In this document: positions 34,642 through 42,791 of the stretch, piece after piece
How positions within the stretch are numbered: the stretch's first letter is position 1
How the letters are laid out: each line of letters starts with the position of its first letter
Assembly: GCA_034931985.1 (NCBI GenBank)
Contig: JAYGHB010000001.1
Span: 186,001-250,000 of the forward strand
Origin: Halotia wernerae
Lineage (GTDB): Bacteria > Cyanobacteriota > Cyanobacteriia > Cyanobacteriales > Nostocaceae
Direction of reading: 5' to 3'
Length of the DNA stretch: 64,000 bases
Notes under the pieces: model-generated
Seen by the model: the letters and a program-made list of their open reading frames with translations, nothing else
Database searches by the model: none
Told to the model about the DNA's origin: nothing
Made by a program: the position numbers and the translations under genes

Positions 34642-35933
34642 GTCGCGTAGCCGAAGAGATGCGGCACGAACAACGTGATGGCCGGGAACAGGATCAACAA
34701 CAGCAACGCGACGGCGAGCGGCAGGATGAAGGCCCAGATCTCGCGGTTGATCTCGCGCATCGGCACTTTCGACAGCGCCGATAGCACGAACAGGATCAAT
34801 CCGTAGGGCGGCGAGATGATCGCGATCATGAAATTGACGATCACCACGACGCCGAAATGGACGAGATCGATGCCCAGCGCCTTCACCGTCGGCAGCAGGA
34901 TCGGCACGAAGACCAGCAGCATGACCGAGCCGTCGAGCACCGTGCCCAGGATCAGGAACATCAGATTCACGACCAGCATGAACCCGACTTGCGAGAATTC
35001 GTTCGCCGCGAACCAGCGCGCCACGGCGTCGGCCACACCTTCGTTGGTGATCGCGTAGTTCACGATGAAGGACGAGACGATCAGCATCATCACGATCGTC
35101 GATTGGCGCGAGGATTCGCGGAACACGTCCAAGAACTTCGCGAAGGACAGGTTCCGATACCAGACGAAGCCGATGAGCGCCGCCCAAAAAGCGGCGACGG
35201 CCGCGGCTTCGGTCGGCGTGAAGATGCCGAGCCAGATGCCGCCGAGCAACACGACCGGAAGCGTCATCGGCACGGCCGCCTGCGCCAGCACGCCCGGCAC
35301 CGCGCGCAGCGGCACCACATCGCCGCGCGGCAGATCGCGGCGCTTGGCGACGATATAGATCCAAGCCGAGATCGACGCCGCCATCAACAGGCCGGGCACG
35401 ATCCCGGCCAGGAACAACGCGCCGATCGAAGCCCCCGACAGCAACGCGTAAAGCACCATCGGGATCGAGGGCGGAATCAACGGCCCGAGCAGCGAGGCCG
35501 ACGCGGCGATCGCGCAGACGAAACCGGCGGGATAGCCGCCTTGGGTGCGCATCATCCGCACCGCGACCATGCCCGCGCCCGCGACGTCGGACACGGCACT
35601 GCCGGTCATCGACGACATGACGAGATTCATCAGCACGGTCACGTGCCCGTGGCCGCCGCGCAACCGCCCGACCAATGCGCTGCCCGCGTTCCATAAGCGG
35701 TCGGAGATCGTGACCGCGTTCATGATGTTGGCCGTCAGCACGAACAGGGGTACTGCGATCAGCAGGCTCAAACCCAGCGTGCTGTTCAGCGTCTGGTCGG
35801 CGAGCAGGCCGATATCCTGGCGCGTGACGGCGAGATAGGCGATGCCCGACGCGAACATCGACGCCGCGACCGGCAGCCGCAGCACCGCCGCGACGACGAA
35901 AACCGACAGCAGCGTCATCATTCCGACGGACAT
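34638..35933 (-). CDS. dctM: TRAP transporter large permease DctM
   Basis: A 431-residue, very hydrophobic 12-helix DctM protein with characteristic segments LFVLTANIMNAVTISDRLW, MSSMTGSAVSDVAG, GPLIPPSIPMVLY and PTEAAAVAAFWA. It forms the Na+-coupled transport channel for carboxylate-type substrates delivered by DctP. It is 3 bp downstream of dctQ and overlaps the SDR gene. As no sugar kinase or PTS gene is nearby, an acidic sugar or organic acid is the likely cargo. Confidence 0.94.
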   Translation of the reverse strand: MSVGMMTLLSVFVVAAVLRLPVAASMFASGIAYLAVTRQDIGLLADQTLNSTLGLSLLIAVPLFVLTANIMNAVTISDRLWNAGSALVGRLRGGHGHVTVLMNLVMSSMTGSAVSDVAGAGMVAVRMMRTQGGYPAGFVCAIAASASLLGPLIPPSIPMVLYALLSGASIGALFLAGIVPGLLMAASISAWIYIVAKRRDLPRGDVVPLRAVPGVLAQAAVPMTLPVVLLGGIWLGIFTPTEAAAVAAFWAALIGFVWYRNLSFAKFLDVFRESSRQSTIVMMLIVSSFIVNYAITNEGVADAVARWFAANEFSQVGFMLVVNLMFLILGTVLDGSVMLLVFVPILLPTVKALGIDLVHFGVVVIVNFMIAIISPPYGLILFVLSALSKVPMREINREIWAFILPLAVALLLLILFPAITLFVPHLFGYAT

Positions 35934-35936
35934 GGT

Positions 35937-36461
35937 TCAGCCGAGCAGATTGTTGGTTTGGGAAGCGGGATCGCCGTCGCCGACGCGCGCGCGCCAATCG
36001 CCGAAAATCGCCTCGTAGCATTTGAAAGCCAAACGCACGACCCAGGCGGCGATGTAGACGAGGAAGCACGAATAGACGAAGTCGAGACGCCATTCGAGCG
36101 CCGACGTCCGCTCGCGCCACAAGAACAGGATGTAGTCGGCGACCAGCGGCCACGCATAGGCGAAGATCGCGGCGAACAGCGCGCCTTGCAGGATCAGGAT
36201 GACACGGCGCGCGCGCGGCGAGGAGATGTCCCAGACGATGTCGAAGGCGACGTGATCCTTGTCCTTCGTGACGAAGGAGTCGGCGATGAACATCGACCAG
36301 ATCAGCATGATCATGCCGAGTTCGTCGACCCAGGAGATCGGCCGGTTCACGACGTAACGCATGAACACGCCCGCCAGCGTCACGGCGAAAGTCGCCGCGA
36401 GCAGCAGCGCGGAAACGGCTTCGGCCGTGCCCCTTACGAAATCGAACGCGCGTCGCAACAT
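35937..36461 (-). CDS. dctQ: TRAP transporter small permease DctQ
   Basis: A 174-residue four-helix DctQ protein. Conserved DctQ features are the first helix (VSALLLAATFAVTLAGVFMRYVVNRPISWVDE) with the RxxxxxPxxWxDE pattern, and MLIWSMFIADSFVTKDKDHVAFDI. The ATG at 36461 is preferred to one 16 codons upstream because the upstream extension lies in the hairpin that follows dctP. It associates with DctM in the inner membrane. Confidence 0.92.
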   Translation of the reverse strand: MLRRAFDFVRGTAEAVSALLLAATFAVTLAGVFMRYVVNRPISWVDELGMIMLIWSMFIADSFVTKDKDHVAFDIVWDISSPRARRVILILQGALFAAIFAYAWPLVADYILFLWRERTSALEWRLDFVYSCFLVYIAAWVVRLAFKCYEAIFGDWRARVGDGDPASQTNNLLG

Positions 36462-36481
36462 CGCCAGTTCCGATCGGAAAA

Positions 36482-36506
36482 GGCCCCGGCGATACGCGCC
36501 GGGGCC
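36482..36506 (-). terminator. Stem-loop between dctP and dctQ (attenuator candidate)
   Basis: A 10-bp perfect GC-rich stem (GGCCCCGGCG/CGCCGGGGCC) with a 5-nt loop lies 7 bp after the dctP stop on the minus strand and is followed there by CTTTTCC. It is likely to terminate part of the transcription or protect dctP mRNA. Confidence 0.8.
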
Positions 36507-36513
36507 CATCGTT

Positions 36514-37500
36514 TCAGCGGACCGCTTCGACCTTCTCGGCCAGACCCGGCTTCCAGCGCGCCATCATGCCGGATTCCTTGTACTGCGCCATCACCGCCGC
36601 GCGGAAGGCGGGGATATCCGGCTCGACGATCTTGATGCCCGCGGCGCGGAAAGTTTCGGTCGCCGACTTCTCGTCTTCCAGCGTCTTGGCGATTTCGAAA
36701 TCGGCCGCTTCGCGCGAAGCGGCGCGCAGCTCGGCCTGCTGTGCGGGCGTCAGCTTGTCGAAGGCCGGCTTGGCGATCGCGAAGAACACCGGCTGGACGA
36801 GATGGCGCGTCAGGATCACCTGCGCGGTCACTTCGTTGAACTTCCAGTCGCGCGTCATGTTGATCGGATTGTCCTGCGCGTCGATCGAACCTGTCTTGAG
36901 GCCGAGATAGACTTCCGTGATCGGCATCGACACGGCGGTGGCGCCCAAAGCCTTGGCCAGCATCTGGAAGGCCGGGCCCGGCGGCATGCGCATCTTCACG
37001 CCGGCCAGATCGCCGGGCAGACGCACCGGCTTGTCCATGCGCAGATTGACCGTGCGCGTGCCGAGATAGGCGGTATCGAGGATGACGATGCCCATCTTCG
37101 AGGCCACGTCGTCGGCGAATTCCTTGCCGATGTCGGAACGGAACGTCTTGATCAGATGGTCGGCGTCGCGGAACAGATAGGCGGCGCTGAACACGCCGTA
37201 TTCCGGCAGCTGGCCCTCGATCTCGAACGTCACCGGGCTCGCCATTTCCAGGTTGCCGCGCTGAAGCGCGGGCAACTCCGTGCCCTGACGGAACAGCGAG
37301 CTCGCCGTATGGACCGAGACGCGGATCTGGCCGGGGAACTTCGCTTCCATCCGCGTCTTGATCATGCGGAAGGCGTCGCTCAGCGGCGACTGATCGGGGG
37401 CCGCCGTCGAAATGCGGATCTCGGTCTGCGCTGCGGCGGGCGCCGACGCGAGGCCGCCCAGCAGCAACGCGGCGGCGGCGAGTTTCAGAAACGTCTTCAT
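36514..37500 (-). CDS. dctP: TRAP transporter substrate-binding protein DctP
   Basis: A 328-residue periplasmic DctP. The signal peptide is MKTFLKLAAAALLLGGLASAPAAA-QT. Family features include ISTAAPDQSPLSDAFRMIKTRMEAKF, FEIEGQLPEYGVFSAAYLF, the substrate-carboxylate Arg region KMRMPPGPAFQMLAKALGA, and GLKTGSIDAQDNPINMTRDWKFNEV. The MRMPPGP segment is the usual carboxylate-binding arginine. It is followed by a strong hairpin before dctQ. The FAH-like gene lies just upstream and reads in the same direction. Confidence 0.93.
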   Translation of the reverse strand: MKTFLKLAAAALLLGGLASAPAAAQTEIRISTAAPDQSPLSDAFRMIKTRMEAKFPGQIRVSVHTASSLFRQGTELPALQRGNLEMASPVTFEIEGQLPEYGVFSAAYLFRDADHLIKTFRSDIGKEFADDVASKMGIVILDTAYLGTRTVNLRMDKPVRLPGDLAGVKMRMPPGPAFQMLAKALGATAVSMPITEVYLGLKTGSIDAQDNPINMTRDWKFNEVTAQVILTRHLVQPVFFAIAKPAFDKLTPAQQAELRAASREAADFEIAKTLEDEKSATETFRAAGIKIVEPDIPAFRAAVMAQYKESGMMARWKPGLAEKVEAVR

Positions 37501-37530
37501 AGGCTTTTCACTCCTTGAATGAGGGAGGGT

Positions 37531-38448
37531 TCAGCGCGGCTCTTGGATGACGACCGACAGCTTGCCGATCGTCTCGATCTCGGCGTCGACTTTGTCGCCG
37601 GGTTTCAGGAAGGTCTGTTTGGGCACGCCCACGCCGGCCGGCGTGCCGGTCAGCAGCAGATCGCCCGGATCGAGGGTCATGATCTTCGACGCCGTCGAAA
37701 TCTGCTCGGCGATCGAGAAGATCATGTCGGTAGAGCGGCCGTTCTGCTTCAGCTCGCCGTTCACCCACAGCTTCAAGCCGATATCCTGCGGGTTGGCGAT
37801 CGCCGACGCGGGCACGAAACGCGGGCCCGTGGGGCAGCACGTGTCGTTCGCCTTACCGGCGACCCAGTCGAGCTTGTAGAAGGTCTCGGGCGCGCGGTTA
37901 TGGTCGCGCGCGGAGAAATCGATCGACACCGTATATCCGGCGACATGCGACAACGCATCCTCAACAGATACATTGCGCGCGCGCTTGCCGATCACCGCGG
38001 CGAGTTCGATTTCCCAATCGAAGGCCTTGGTGCCGATCGGCTGATGGACGGTCGCCCCCTCGCCCACGATCGCGTTGCGCGGCGGCTTCATGAAGAAGAA
38101 CAGACGCTGATCTTCCTTCTTCGCCCCCGGCATCCCCATCTCGGCGAGGTGATCGAAGTAATTCGCCCCCGCGCACAGGATCTTGCCCGGATAGAGCAAG
38201 GGGGCGAGACGGCGCGAAGGCGTCACCGCATCGGCGGCGTCGACCAGCGTCGCGGCCTTGTCGAGCGCCGCTTGGGCCTTGGCCCAATCCGCGAAGACGT
38301 CGACGACGTTGTCGATGCCGGCGAGGCCCGCACGGGCCAAAGACGGCCCCAAGCGATAAAGCTTGTCGCCGACTTCCAAGACCGCGACCGGCTTCCCGCC
38401 AGCCTCGACCGTCGCCAGCGCCCATTGCGCCGCGCCACCCTTCGCCAT
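37531..38448 (-). CDS. Fumarylacetoacetate hydrolase family protein
   Basis: A 305-residue FAH-fold protein. The metal site is in the segment FDWEIELAAVIGKRARNVS and in DFSARDHNRAP; the GKANDTCCPTGPRFVP loop and TGTPAGVGVP near the end are family hallmarks. FAH-family members hydrolyse or decarboxylate acyl-pyruvates; in sugar-acid catabolism they cleave 2,4-didehydro-3-deoxy acids to pyruvate and a hydroxy acid. The pairing with an SDR and a TRAP transporter suggests that use here. The start ATG at 38448 lies 108 bp from the divergent GntR gene, whose product is the probable regulator. Confidence 0.87.
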   Translation of the reverse strand: MAKGGAAQWALATVEAGGKPVAVLEVGDKLYRLGPSLARAGLAGIDNVVDVFADWAKAQAALDKAATLVDAADAVTPSRRLAPLLYPGKILCAGANYFDHLAEMGMPGAKKEDQRLFFFMKPPRNAIVGEGATVHQPIGTKAFDWEIELAAVIGKRARNVSVEDALSHVAGYTVSIDFSARDHNRAPETFYKLDWVAGKANDTCCPTGPRFVPASAIANPQDIGLKLWVNGELKQNGRSTDMIFSIAEQISTASKIMTLDPGDLLLTGTPAGVGVPKQTFLKPGDKVDAEIETIGKLSVVIQEPR

Positions 38449-38556
38449 ACCGCAACCCCCTGCCGCAAAACACGAAACGACATTCGACGCCGGTCGTGCA
38501 CTTGACTTTGTATGAAGAAAGGCTAATTTTATGAAATCCGAGAGTCAATACGAAAA
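38449..38556. promoter_or_regulatory. Divergent promoter/operator between FAH-TRAP operon and GntR gene
   Basis: The inverted pair TTGACT (38502-38507) and AGTCAA (38543-38548) frames an AT-rich core. On the plus strand TTGACT is followed after 16 bp by TAATTT (38524), and on the minus strand the mirror TTGACT also has AT-rich sequence at -10 distance, so each arm looks like the -35 box of one divergent promoter. A GntR dimer binding here would control both directions. Confidence 0.55.
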
Positions 38557-39270
38557 ATGACATCCGTCATGGAAGAAGTCGACGAACTGTCCCAATCCGA
38601 GCGCGCCTATCGCGTGCTTCGCCGCGAGATCCTTCACGGCGACGTGATGCCCGGCGAACGCTTGCGCGCGGCCGATCTGCAGGATCGCTACGATCTGGGA
38701 CTGACCCCGATCCGCGAGGCGCTGATGCGCCTCACCTCCGAAAGCCTCGTCGAAGGCGAAGCCAATCGCGGCTCGCGCGCGCGCGACGTGTCGATCGCGG
38801 AGCTGCGCGATTTGATGGCCACGCGCCGCGAGATCGAACGCATGTGCCTGGCCGCGTCGATCGCGCGCGGCGACGCGCAATGGGAAGCGGAGATCGTCGC
38901 GAGCCTGCATCTGCTGACGCGCACCGCCCTGCCCGCATCCGACGGGGACCGCGATACGGCGGCGCAATGGGAGGCGCTGCATCGCCGCTTCCACACGGCG
39001 CTGATCGCGGCGTGCGGCTCGCCGTGGCAATTGCGTTTCTGGAACATGCTCGCCGACCATTCGGAGCGTTATCGCAAGGTGCGCCTGCTGCGCCATCGCG
39101 AGAAGAACGCCGAAGTGCGCGACGCGCATGCCGAACACGCCGCGATCGCCGACGCGGTGTTGAAGCGCGACGCCGATCGCGCCATCGCGTTGATGGACGC
39201 GCATCTGACCGCGACCGAAAACTCCGTCGCCCGCCTGCTCGAAGCGGGCATGCGCGAAGCCGGAAAGTAA
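38557..39270 (+). CDS. GntR family transcriptional regulator (FCD domain)
   Basis: A 237-residue FadR-subfamily regulator. The N-terminal winged HTH reads from SERAYRVLRREILHGDVMPG through LGLTPIREALMRLTSESLVE; the all-helical FCD effector domain follows with the metal-binding pattern RRFHTALI, then ADHSERYR and HAEHAAIADAVLKRDADRAIALMDAHL. FCD proteins sense organic or sugar acids, matching the divergent TRAP/FAH/SDR operon that it presumably represses. The frame starts with MTSVMEEV; the ATG at 38557 is used although the Met four codons on is also possible. Confidence 0.9.
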   Translation: MTSVMEEVDELSQSERAYRVLRREILHGDVMPGERLRAADLQDRYDLGLTPIREALMRLTSESLVEGEANRGSRARDVSIAELRDLMATRREIERMCLAASIARGDAQWEAEIVASLHLLTRTALPASDGDRDTAAQWEALHRRFHTALIAACGSPWQLRFWNMLADHSERYRKVRLLRHREKNAEVRDAHAEHAAIADAVLKRDADRAIALMDAHLTATENSVARLLEAGMREAGK

Positions 39271-39282
39271 CAGGAGTCAAAC

Positions 39283-39618
39283 TTGATCGTTCGTTCCGCC
39301 GTCCTCGAAGGCACCGTCGCCGAAGCCGATCGCGCGACGTTCGACACGCTGGCGCGCGGGTCCATCCTGCCCGCGATCACGCGCTATCCGGGCATCCGCG
39401 AAGTGCGCTTGCGCAAACCGATGGAGACGGAAGCCGGCGCGCCGCCGGTCTATATGATCTTCGATCTGGTGTTCGACGATCTGGCGGCGATGCACGCCGC
39501 CCTCGCCAGCCCCGTGCGCCAAGCGGTTCGCACCGAGATCGCGTCGGCGATGAAGTTCTTCACCGGCCGCGTCTATCACTTGGTGCTGGAAGATATCGCG
39601 ACGCTGAAGGGTGTTTAG
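39283..39618 (+). CDS. EthD-domain protein
   Basis: A 111-residue ferredoxin-like alpha/beta-barrel protein of the EthD type. It begins with a TTG at 39283 supported by CAGGAG 5 bp upstream, and contains the segments YPGIREVRLRKP, YMIFDLVFDDLAAMHAAL and RVYHLVLEDI typical of these dimeric proteins. EthD relatives accompany degradation pathways without a clear catalytic role. It follows the GntR gene after 12 bp, so it is probably in the same transcript and linked to the same catabolic locus. Its stop overlaps that of the convergent DUF192 gene. Confidence 0.72.
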   Translation: MIVRSAVLEGTVAEADRATFDTLARGSILPAITRYPGIREVRLRKPMETEAGAPPVYMIFDLVFDDLAAMHAALASPVRQAVRTEIASAMKFFTGRVYHLVLEDIATLKGV

Positions 39619-40085
39619 CCCTTCGGGAACATCGCGTGGACCATCCGGTCGCCGGGTTTGATCCCCAGGCGCTGGACGGTGCCGCCGTTGAGTTCCAGCA
39701 CCGCGCGCACCACGCCGCGCGATTCGATCGTCGTCTCGTCCATCGGCACGGCGCGCTCGTGGATATGCGTGATAAGCCCGGACTTGTCGGCGAACAGCAT
39801 GTCGAGCGGGATCAGCGTGTTGCGCATCCACATCGCGACGGGCGAATCCCGCTTGAAGTCGAACAACATGCCCGCATCGGCCGCCATCTGGCGGCGATAC
39901 ATCAGGCCCAGCGTGCGGCGCTGATCGTTGTCCGCGAACTCGACCGTGAATTTATGAATCTTGCCGCCGCTGACGATTTCCAGCGGCCCCTTCTCGAAGG
40001 TGACGCCCGTGGCGTTCTGGGCGAAGGCCGGCGCCGCGACGAACGCGGAAAGCCCGGCGAGGAACATACGGCGCTGGATCATCAT
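39615..40085 (-). CDS. DUF192 family exported protein
   Basis: A 156-residue DUF192 protein. The N-terminus (QRRMFLAGLSAFVAAPAFA-QN) resembles a twin-arginine or Sec signal peptide. The mature domain has the DUF192 pattern: FTVEFADNDQRRTLGLMYRRQMAADAGMLFDF, then MWMRNTLIPLDMLFAD and a C-terminal AVLELNGGTVQRLGIKPGDRM. Its function is unknown; the domain is widespread in bacteria and archaea. Two consecutive ATGs (40085 and 40082) could start it. It follows the deacetylase gene by 14 bp. Confidence 0.87.
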   Translation of the reverse strand: MMIQRRMFLAGLSAFVAAPAFAQNATGVTFEKGPLEIVSGGKIHKFTVEFADNDQRRTLGLMYRRQMAADAGMLFDFKRDSPVAMWMRNTLIPLDMLFADKSGLITHIHERAVPMDETTIESRGVVRAVLELNGGTVQRLGIKPGDRMVHAMFPKG

Positions 40086-40099
40086 GGCGGTGATTCCTA

Positions 40100-41203
40100 T
40101 CACGCCGCGCGCGCATTGCCTAAGAGGGCGCGTATTTCCGCGCGTATCGGGCCGTCGCGCGGTTCGTCGGCCAAGCTGGTGAACCAATGCTCGGGCCGCG
40201 CTTGATCCTTGCGCCGATGCCAGGTGAGCGCGCGGAGCATTTCTTCGGCTTCCGCCGGCAGGCGGTCGGGAATATCGTGCCCCGCGACTTGCGCCCACAT
40301 GCCGGTCCAGGCGCGGGCGACGCTCCACGGATTGTAACCGCCGCCGCCGGTGATCAGCGTCGGCACGCCCAGCGACAGCAACGCCGCGCCCGCGCGCCAC
40401 AACGCGACATTCGACAGGCCGAGATTCGACAGCGGATCGTCGGCCAGCGCGTCCGCCCCGCCCTGCACGATCATCGCTTGCGGCTTGAACGCGGCGAGTG
40501 CGGGCAGGATCGCGTCCTCGACCAGCAGCGCGAACTCGCTGTCGTTCAGATCGGCGGGTACGGGAAAATTCGCCGCGATGCCGCCCGCCGTCTCGTGCGC
40601 GGCCCCGGTATTCGGCCAGCGCCCGGCCTCGTGGATCGAGAATAGCCGCACGCGTTCTTCGCCCGCCAAGGCCGCTTCAACGCCGTCGCAATGATGCGCG
40701 TCGAGATCGACATAGGCCACGCGCGTCAACCCGCGATCCAGCAAGCTCAAGATCGCCAGCACGGGATCGTTGAGATAGCAAAAGCCCGAGGCTTGATCCT
40801 TGCGCCCGTGATGCGTGCCGCCCGCCGGGCTGTAGATGCGCGTGGCGTCGCCCGACGCCAAACGCTCGGCGGCGGCGAGCGAGGCGCCGCACGCGGTCGC
40901 GGGGCGGCGGAAAATCTCGCCAAAGACCGGATTGCCGCCGCGCCCGATATTGTGGCGCTCCGACGTCGCGTCGTCGACGCTTTGCGCCGCCTCGGCCGCG
41001 ATCAACGCATCGATATAGGCGGGATCGTGGAAGCGAGTCAGTTCGTCGCGCGTCGCGATCGGGCTGTCGAGAAAACGCTCGGCCGGCAGCCAGCCCAACG
41101 CGCGGCACAGATCGATGCAGGTCGACACGCGCGGGATCGCCAGCGGGTGGTTCGAGCCGTAGCGCGAGCGCCGATAGATTTCCGAGCCGATGAACAACGC
41201 CAT
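40100..41203 (-). CDS. Histone deacetylase superfamily protein (AcuC-like)
   Basis: A 367-residue zinc-dependent deacetylase of the arginase-deacetylase fold. The start MALFIGSEIYRRSRYGSNHPLAIPR is canonical for AcuC-type proteins. Catalytic features are GGTHHGRKDQASGFCYLND (His-His pair), zinc ligands in YVDLDAHHCDG and GGADALADDPL, and the transition-state Tyr in GGGGYNPWSVARAW. Relatives deacetylate acetyl-CoA synthetase or polyamines. The longer frame upstream of 41203 would run into the TPP riboswitch of the opposite strand and is not used. Confidence 0.9.
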   Translation of the reverse strand: MALFIGSEIYRRSRYGSNHPLAIPRVSTCIDLCRALGWLPAERFLDSPIATRDELTRFHDPAYIDALIAAEAAQSVDDATSERHNIGRGGNPVFGEIFRRPATACGASLAAAERLASGDATRIYSPAGGTHHGRKDQASGFCYLNDPVLAILSLLDRGLTRVAYVDLDAHHCDGVEAALAGEERVRLFSIHEAGRWPNTGAAHETAGGIAANFPVPADLNDSEFALLVEDAILPALAAFKPQAMIVQGGADALADDPLSNLGLSNVALWRAGAALLSLGVPTLITGGGGYNPWSVARAWTGMWAQVAGHDIPDRLPAEAEEMLRALTWHRRKDQARPEHWFTSLADEPRDGPIRAEIRALLGNARAA

Positions 41204-41257
41204 GCGAGGAAGCTGGTGCCCCTTGCGTCCGCCGTCAACCCGTCGTATAGCCCAATC

Positions 41258-41342
41258 GTTCGCACGGGGTGCCGGCACTGGGTCGGCTGAGATCATACCC
41301 GTCTAACCTGATCCGGGTCATGCCGGCGTAGGGAATGCGGAA
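41258..41342 (+). ncRNA. TPP (THI-box) riboswitch
   Basis: The thi-box consensus is clear: ACGGGGTGCC...GGCTGAGATCATACCCG...AACCTGATCCGGGTCATGCCGGCGTAGGGAA. Helix P1 can form between CGCA (41261-41264) and TGCG (41336-41339). The ATG of the downstream ABC ATPase (41335-41337) lies inside P1, and the conserved TAGGGA before it is the only ribosome-binding candidate. Thiamine pyrophosphate binding would therefore block translation start directly. Confidence 0.95.
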
Positions 41343-42051
41343 ACCGCCTTCGCTCCATCTCCGTTCCGCGCGTTTGGTCTATGACGGCGCGCCGCTGTTC
41401 GAAAACCTCGACGCGGATTTCGCGGCCGGGCGCTTCACCTGCTTGCTGGGACCGTCGGGTGTCGGCAAGTCGACGCTGCTGCGCGCCTTCGCCGGCCTTG
41501 CCCAGGTCGGCCCGGACGCCGTTTCGCCGAAGCTCGCCCGCGTCGCCTGGATGGCGCAGGACGATCTGCTCTGCCCCTGGCTCGACGCGCTCGGCAATGT
41601 GACGCTCGGCGCGTCCTTGCGCGGCGAGAAAGCCGATCTTGCGAAGGCGCGCGACCTATTGGCGCAAGTCGGCCTCGCCGACCGCGCGAACGCAGCACCA
41701 CACGAGCTTTCCGGCGGGCAACGCCAGCGCGTGGCGCTGGCCCGCACGCTTTACGAAGACCAAGACGTCGTGCTGATGGACGAGCCCTTCGCGGGGCTCG
41801 ACGCGCCCACGCGCTGGCGCTTGCAGGAACTCGCCGCCACGCTGCTGGCGGGCCGCACCGTGCTGCTGGTGACGCACGACCCGCGCGAAGCGTTGCGCCT
41901 GGGCCACGACATCCGCGTGCTGGCCGGACGCCCGGTAAAGCTCGGGCCCGTGCTGTCGCCCACAGGCGCCACGCCGCGCGCCCTCGACGATGTTTCGCTG
42001 CTGGCGATGGAAACGCGATTGATCGGCGAGATCGCGGACGGTGCCGCATGA
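41335..42051 (+). CDS. thiZ: Thiamine-precursor (HMP) ABC transporter ATPase
   Basis: A 238-residue ABC ATPase under TPP-riboswitch control. Walker A is GPSGVGKST, the Q-loop lies in VAWMAQDDLLCPWLDALGNV, the signature is LSGGQRQRVALARTLYED and Walker B is VVLMDEPFAGLDAPTR, with the switch His in LVTHDPREALRLG. This WMAQDDLLxPW form is typical of ThiZ-type and nitrate/taurine-type importers. The first ATG at 41335 overlaps the riboswitch; the next in-frame candidate would be the TTG thirteen codons on. It precedes the permease with an ATGA overlap. Substrate by context: hydroxymethylpyrimidine or formylaminopyrimidine. Confidence 0.9.
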   Translation: MRKPPSLHLRSARLVYDGAPLFENLDADFAAGRFTCLLGPSGVGKSTLLRAFAGLAQVGPDAVSPKLARVAWMAQDDLLCPWLDALGNVTLGASLRGEKADLAKARDLLAQVGLADRANAAPHELSGGQRQRVALARTLYEDQDVVLMDEPFAGLDAPTRWRLQELAATLLAGRTVLLVTHDPREALRLGHDIRVLAGRPVKLGPVLSPTGATPRALDDVSLLAMETRLIGEIADGAA

Positions 42052-42791
42052 TCCGCGGCCTCGTCATCGCGCTGGGCTTCGTCGCCGGGTGGTACTTGCT
42101 GGTCGCCGCGACCGGCGTGCCGCATTACATCTTGCCCGGCCCGGCGCGCGTCGCCGCCGCCTTCGCCGACAATGCGGGATTCATCGCCGAGAATGCGGCG
42201 ATCACGTTCCTCGAAATCGTGCTCGGCATGCTCGTCGGTTTGATCGCGGGGCTTTCCTGCGCGCTGGCTTTGGCGATGTCGCGCCTGCTGCGCGTCTGGA
42301 TGCTGCCGCTGATCGTCGCGAGCCAAGCGATCCCGGTTTTCGCCATCGCACCTTTGCTGGTGCTGTGGCTCGGCTACGGTATCGCGTCGAAAATCGCGGC
42401 GGCGGCATTGATCATCTTCTTCCCCGTCGCGTCGGCGTTCTATGACGGGCTGGCGCGCACCAATGCGGGGTTCCTCGATCTCGCGCGCACGATGGGGGCG
42501 ACGAAACCGCTGATCCTGCTGCGCTTGCGCTTTCCCGCCGCTCTGCCCGCGCTCGCTTCCGGCATTCGCGTGGCCGCCGCGATCGCGCCCATCGGCGCCG
42601 TGATCGGCGAATGGGTCGGCGCCTCGGCGGGGCTCGGCTTCGTCATGCTGCAATCCAACGCGCAGATGCGCGTCGATCTGGTGTTCGCCGCGTTGATCGT
42701 GCTCGCCACGTTCGCGCTGATTTTCTACGCCGCCATCGATCGCTTGATGACGGCGCTGGTACCTTGGGACCCGAAAAGGATCGATCGATGA
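42048..42791 (+). CDS. thiX: Thiamine-precursor ABC transporter permease
   Basis: A 247-residue BPD-type permease with about six membrane helices. The EAA-like loop is LARTMGATKPLILLRLRFPAALPALASG, followed by GAVIGEWVGASAGLGFVMLQ. It starts with an ATG overlapping the thiZ stop and its own stop overlaps the thiY start, so the three transporter genes form one translationally coupled unit in the order Z-X-Y. Assignment to pyrimidine precursor uptake follows from the riboswitch and the NMT1-type binding protein. Confidence 0.9.
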   Translation: MIRGLVIALGFVAGWYLLVAATGVPHYILPGPARVAAAFADNAGFIAENAAITFLEIVLGMLVGLIAGLSCALALAMSRLLRVWMLPLIVASQAIPVFAIAPLLVLWLGYGIASKIAAAALIIFFPVASAFYDGLARTNAGFLDLARTMGATKPLILLRLRFPAALPALASGIRVAAAIAPIGAVIGEWVGASAGLGFVMLQSNAQMRVDLVFAALIVLATFALIFYAAIDRLMTALVPWDPKRIDR

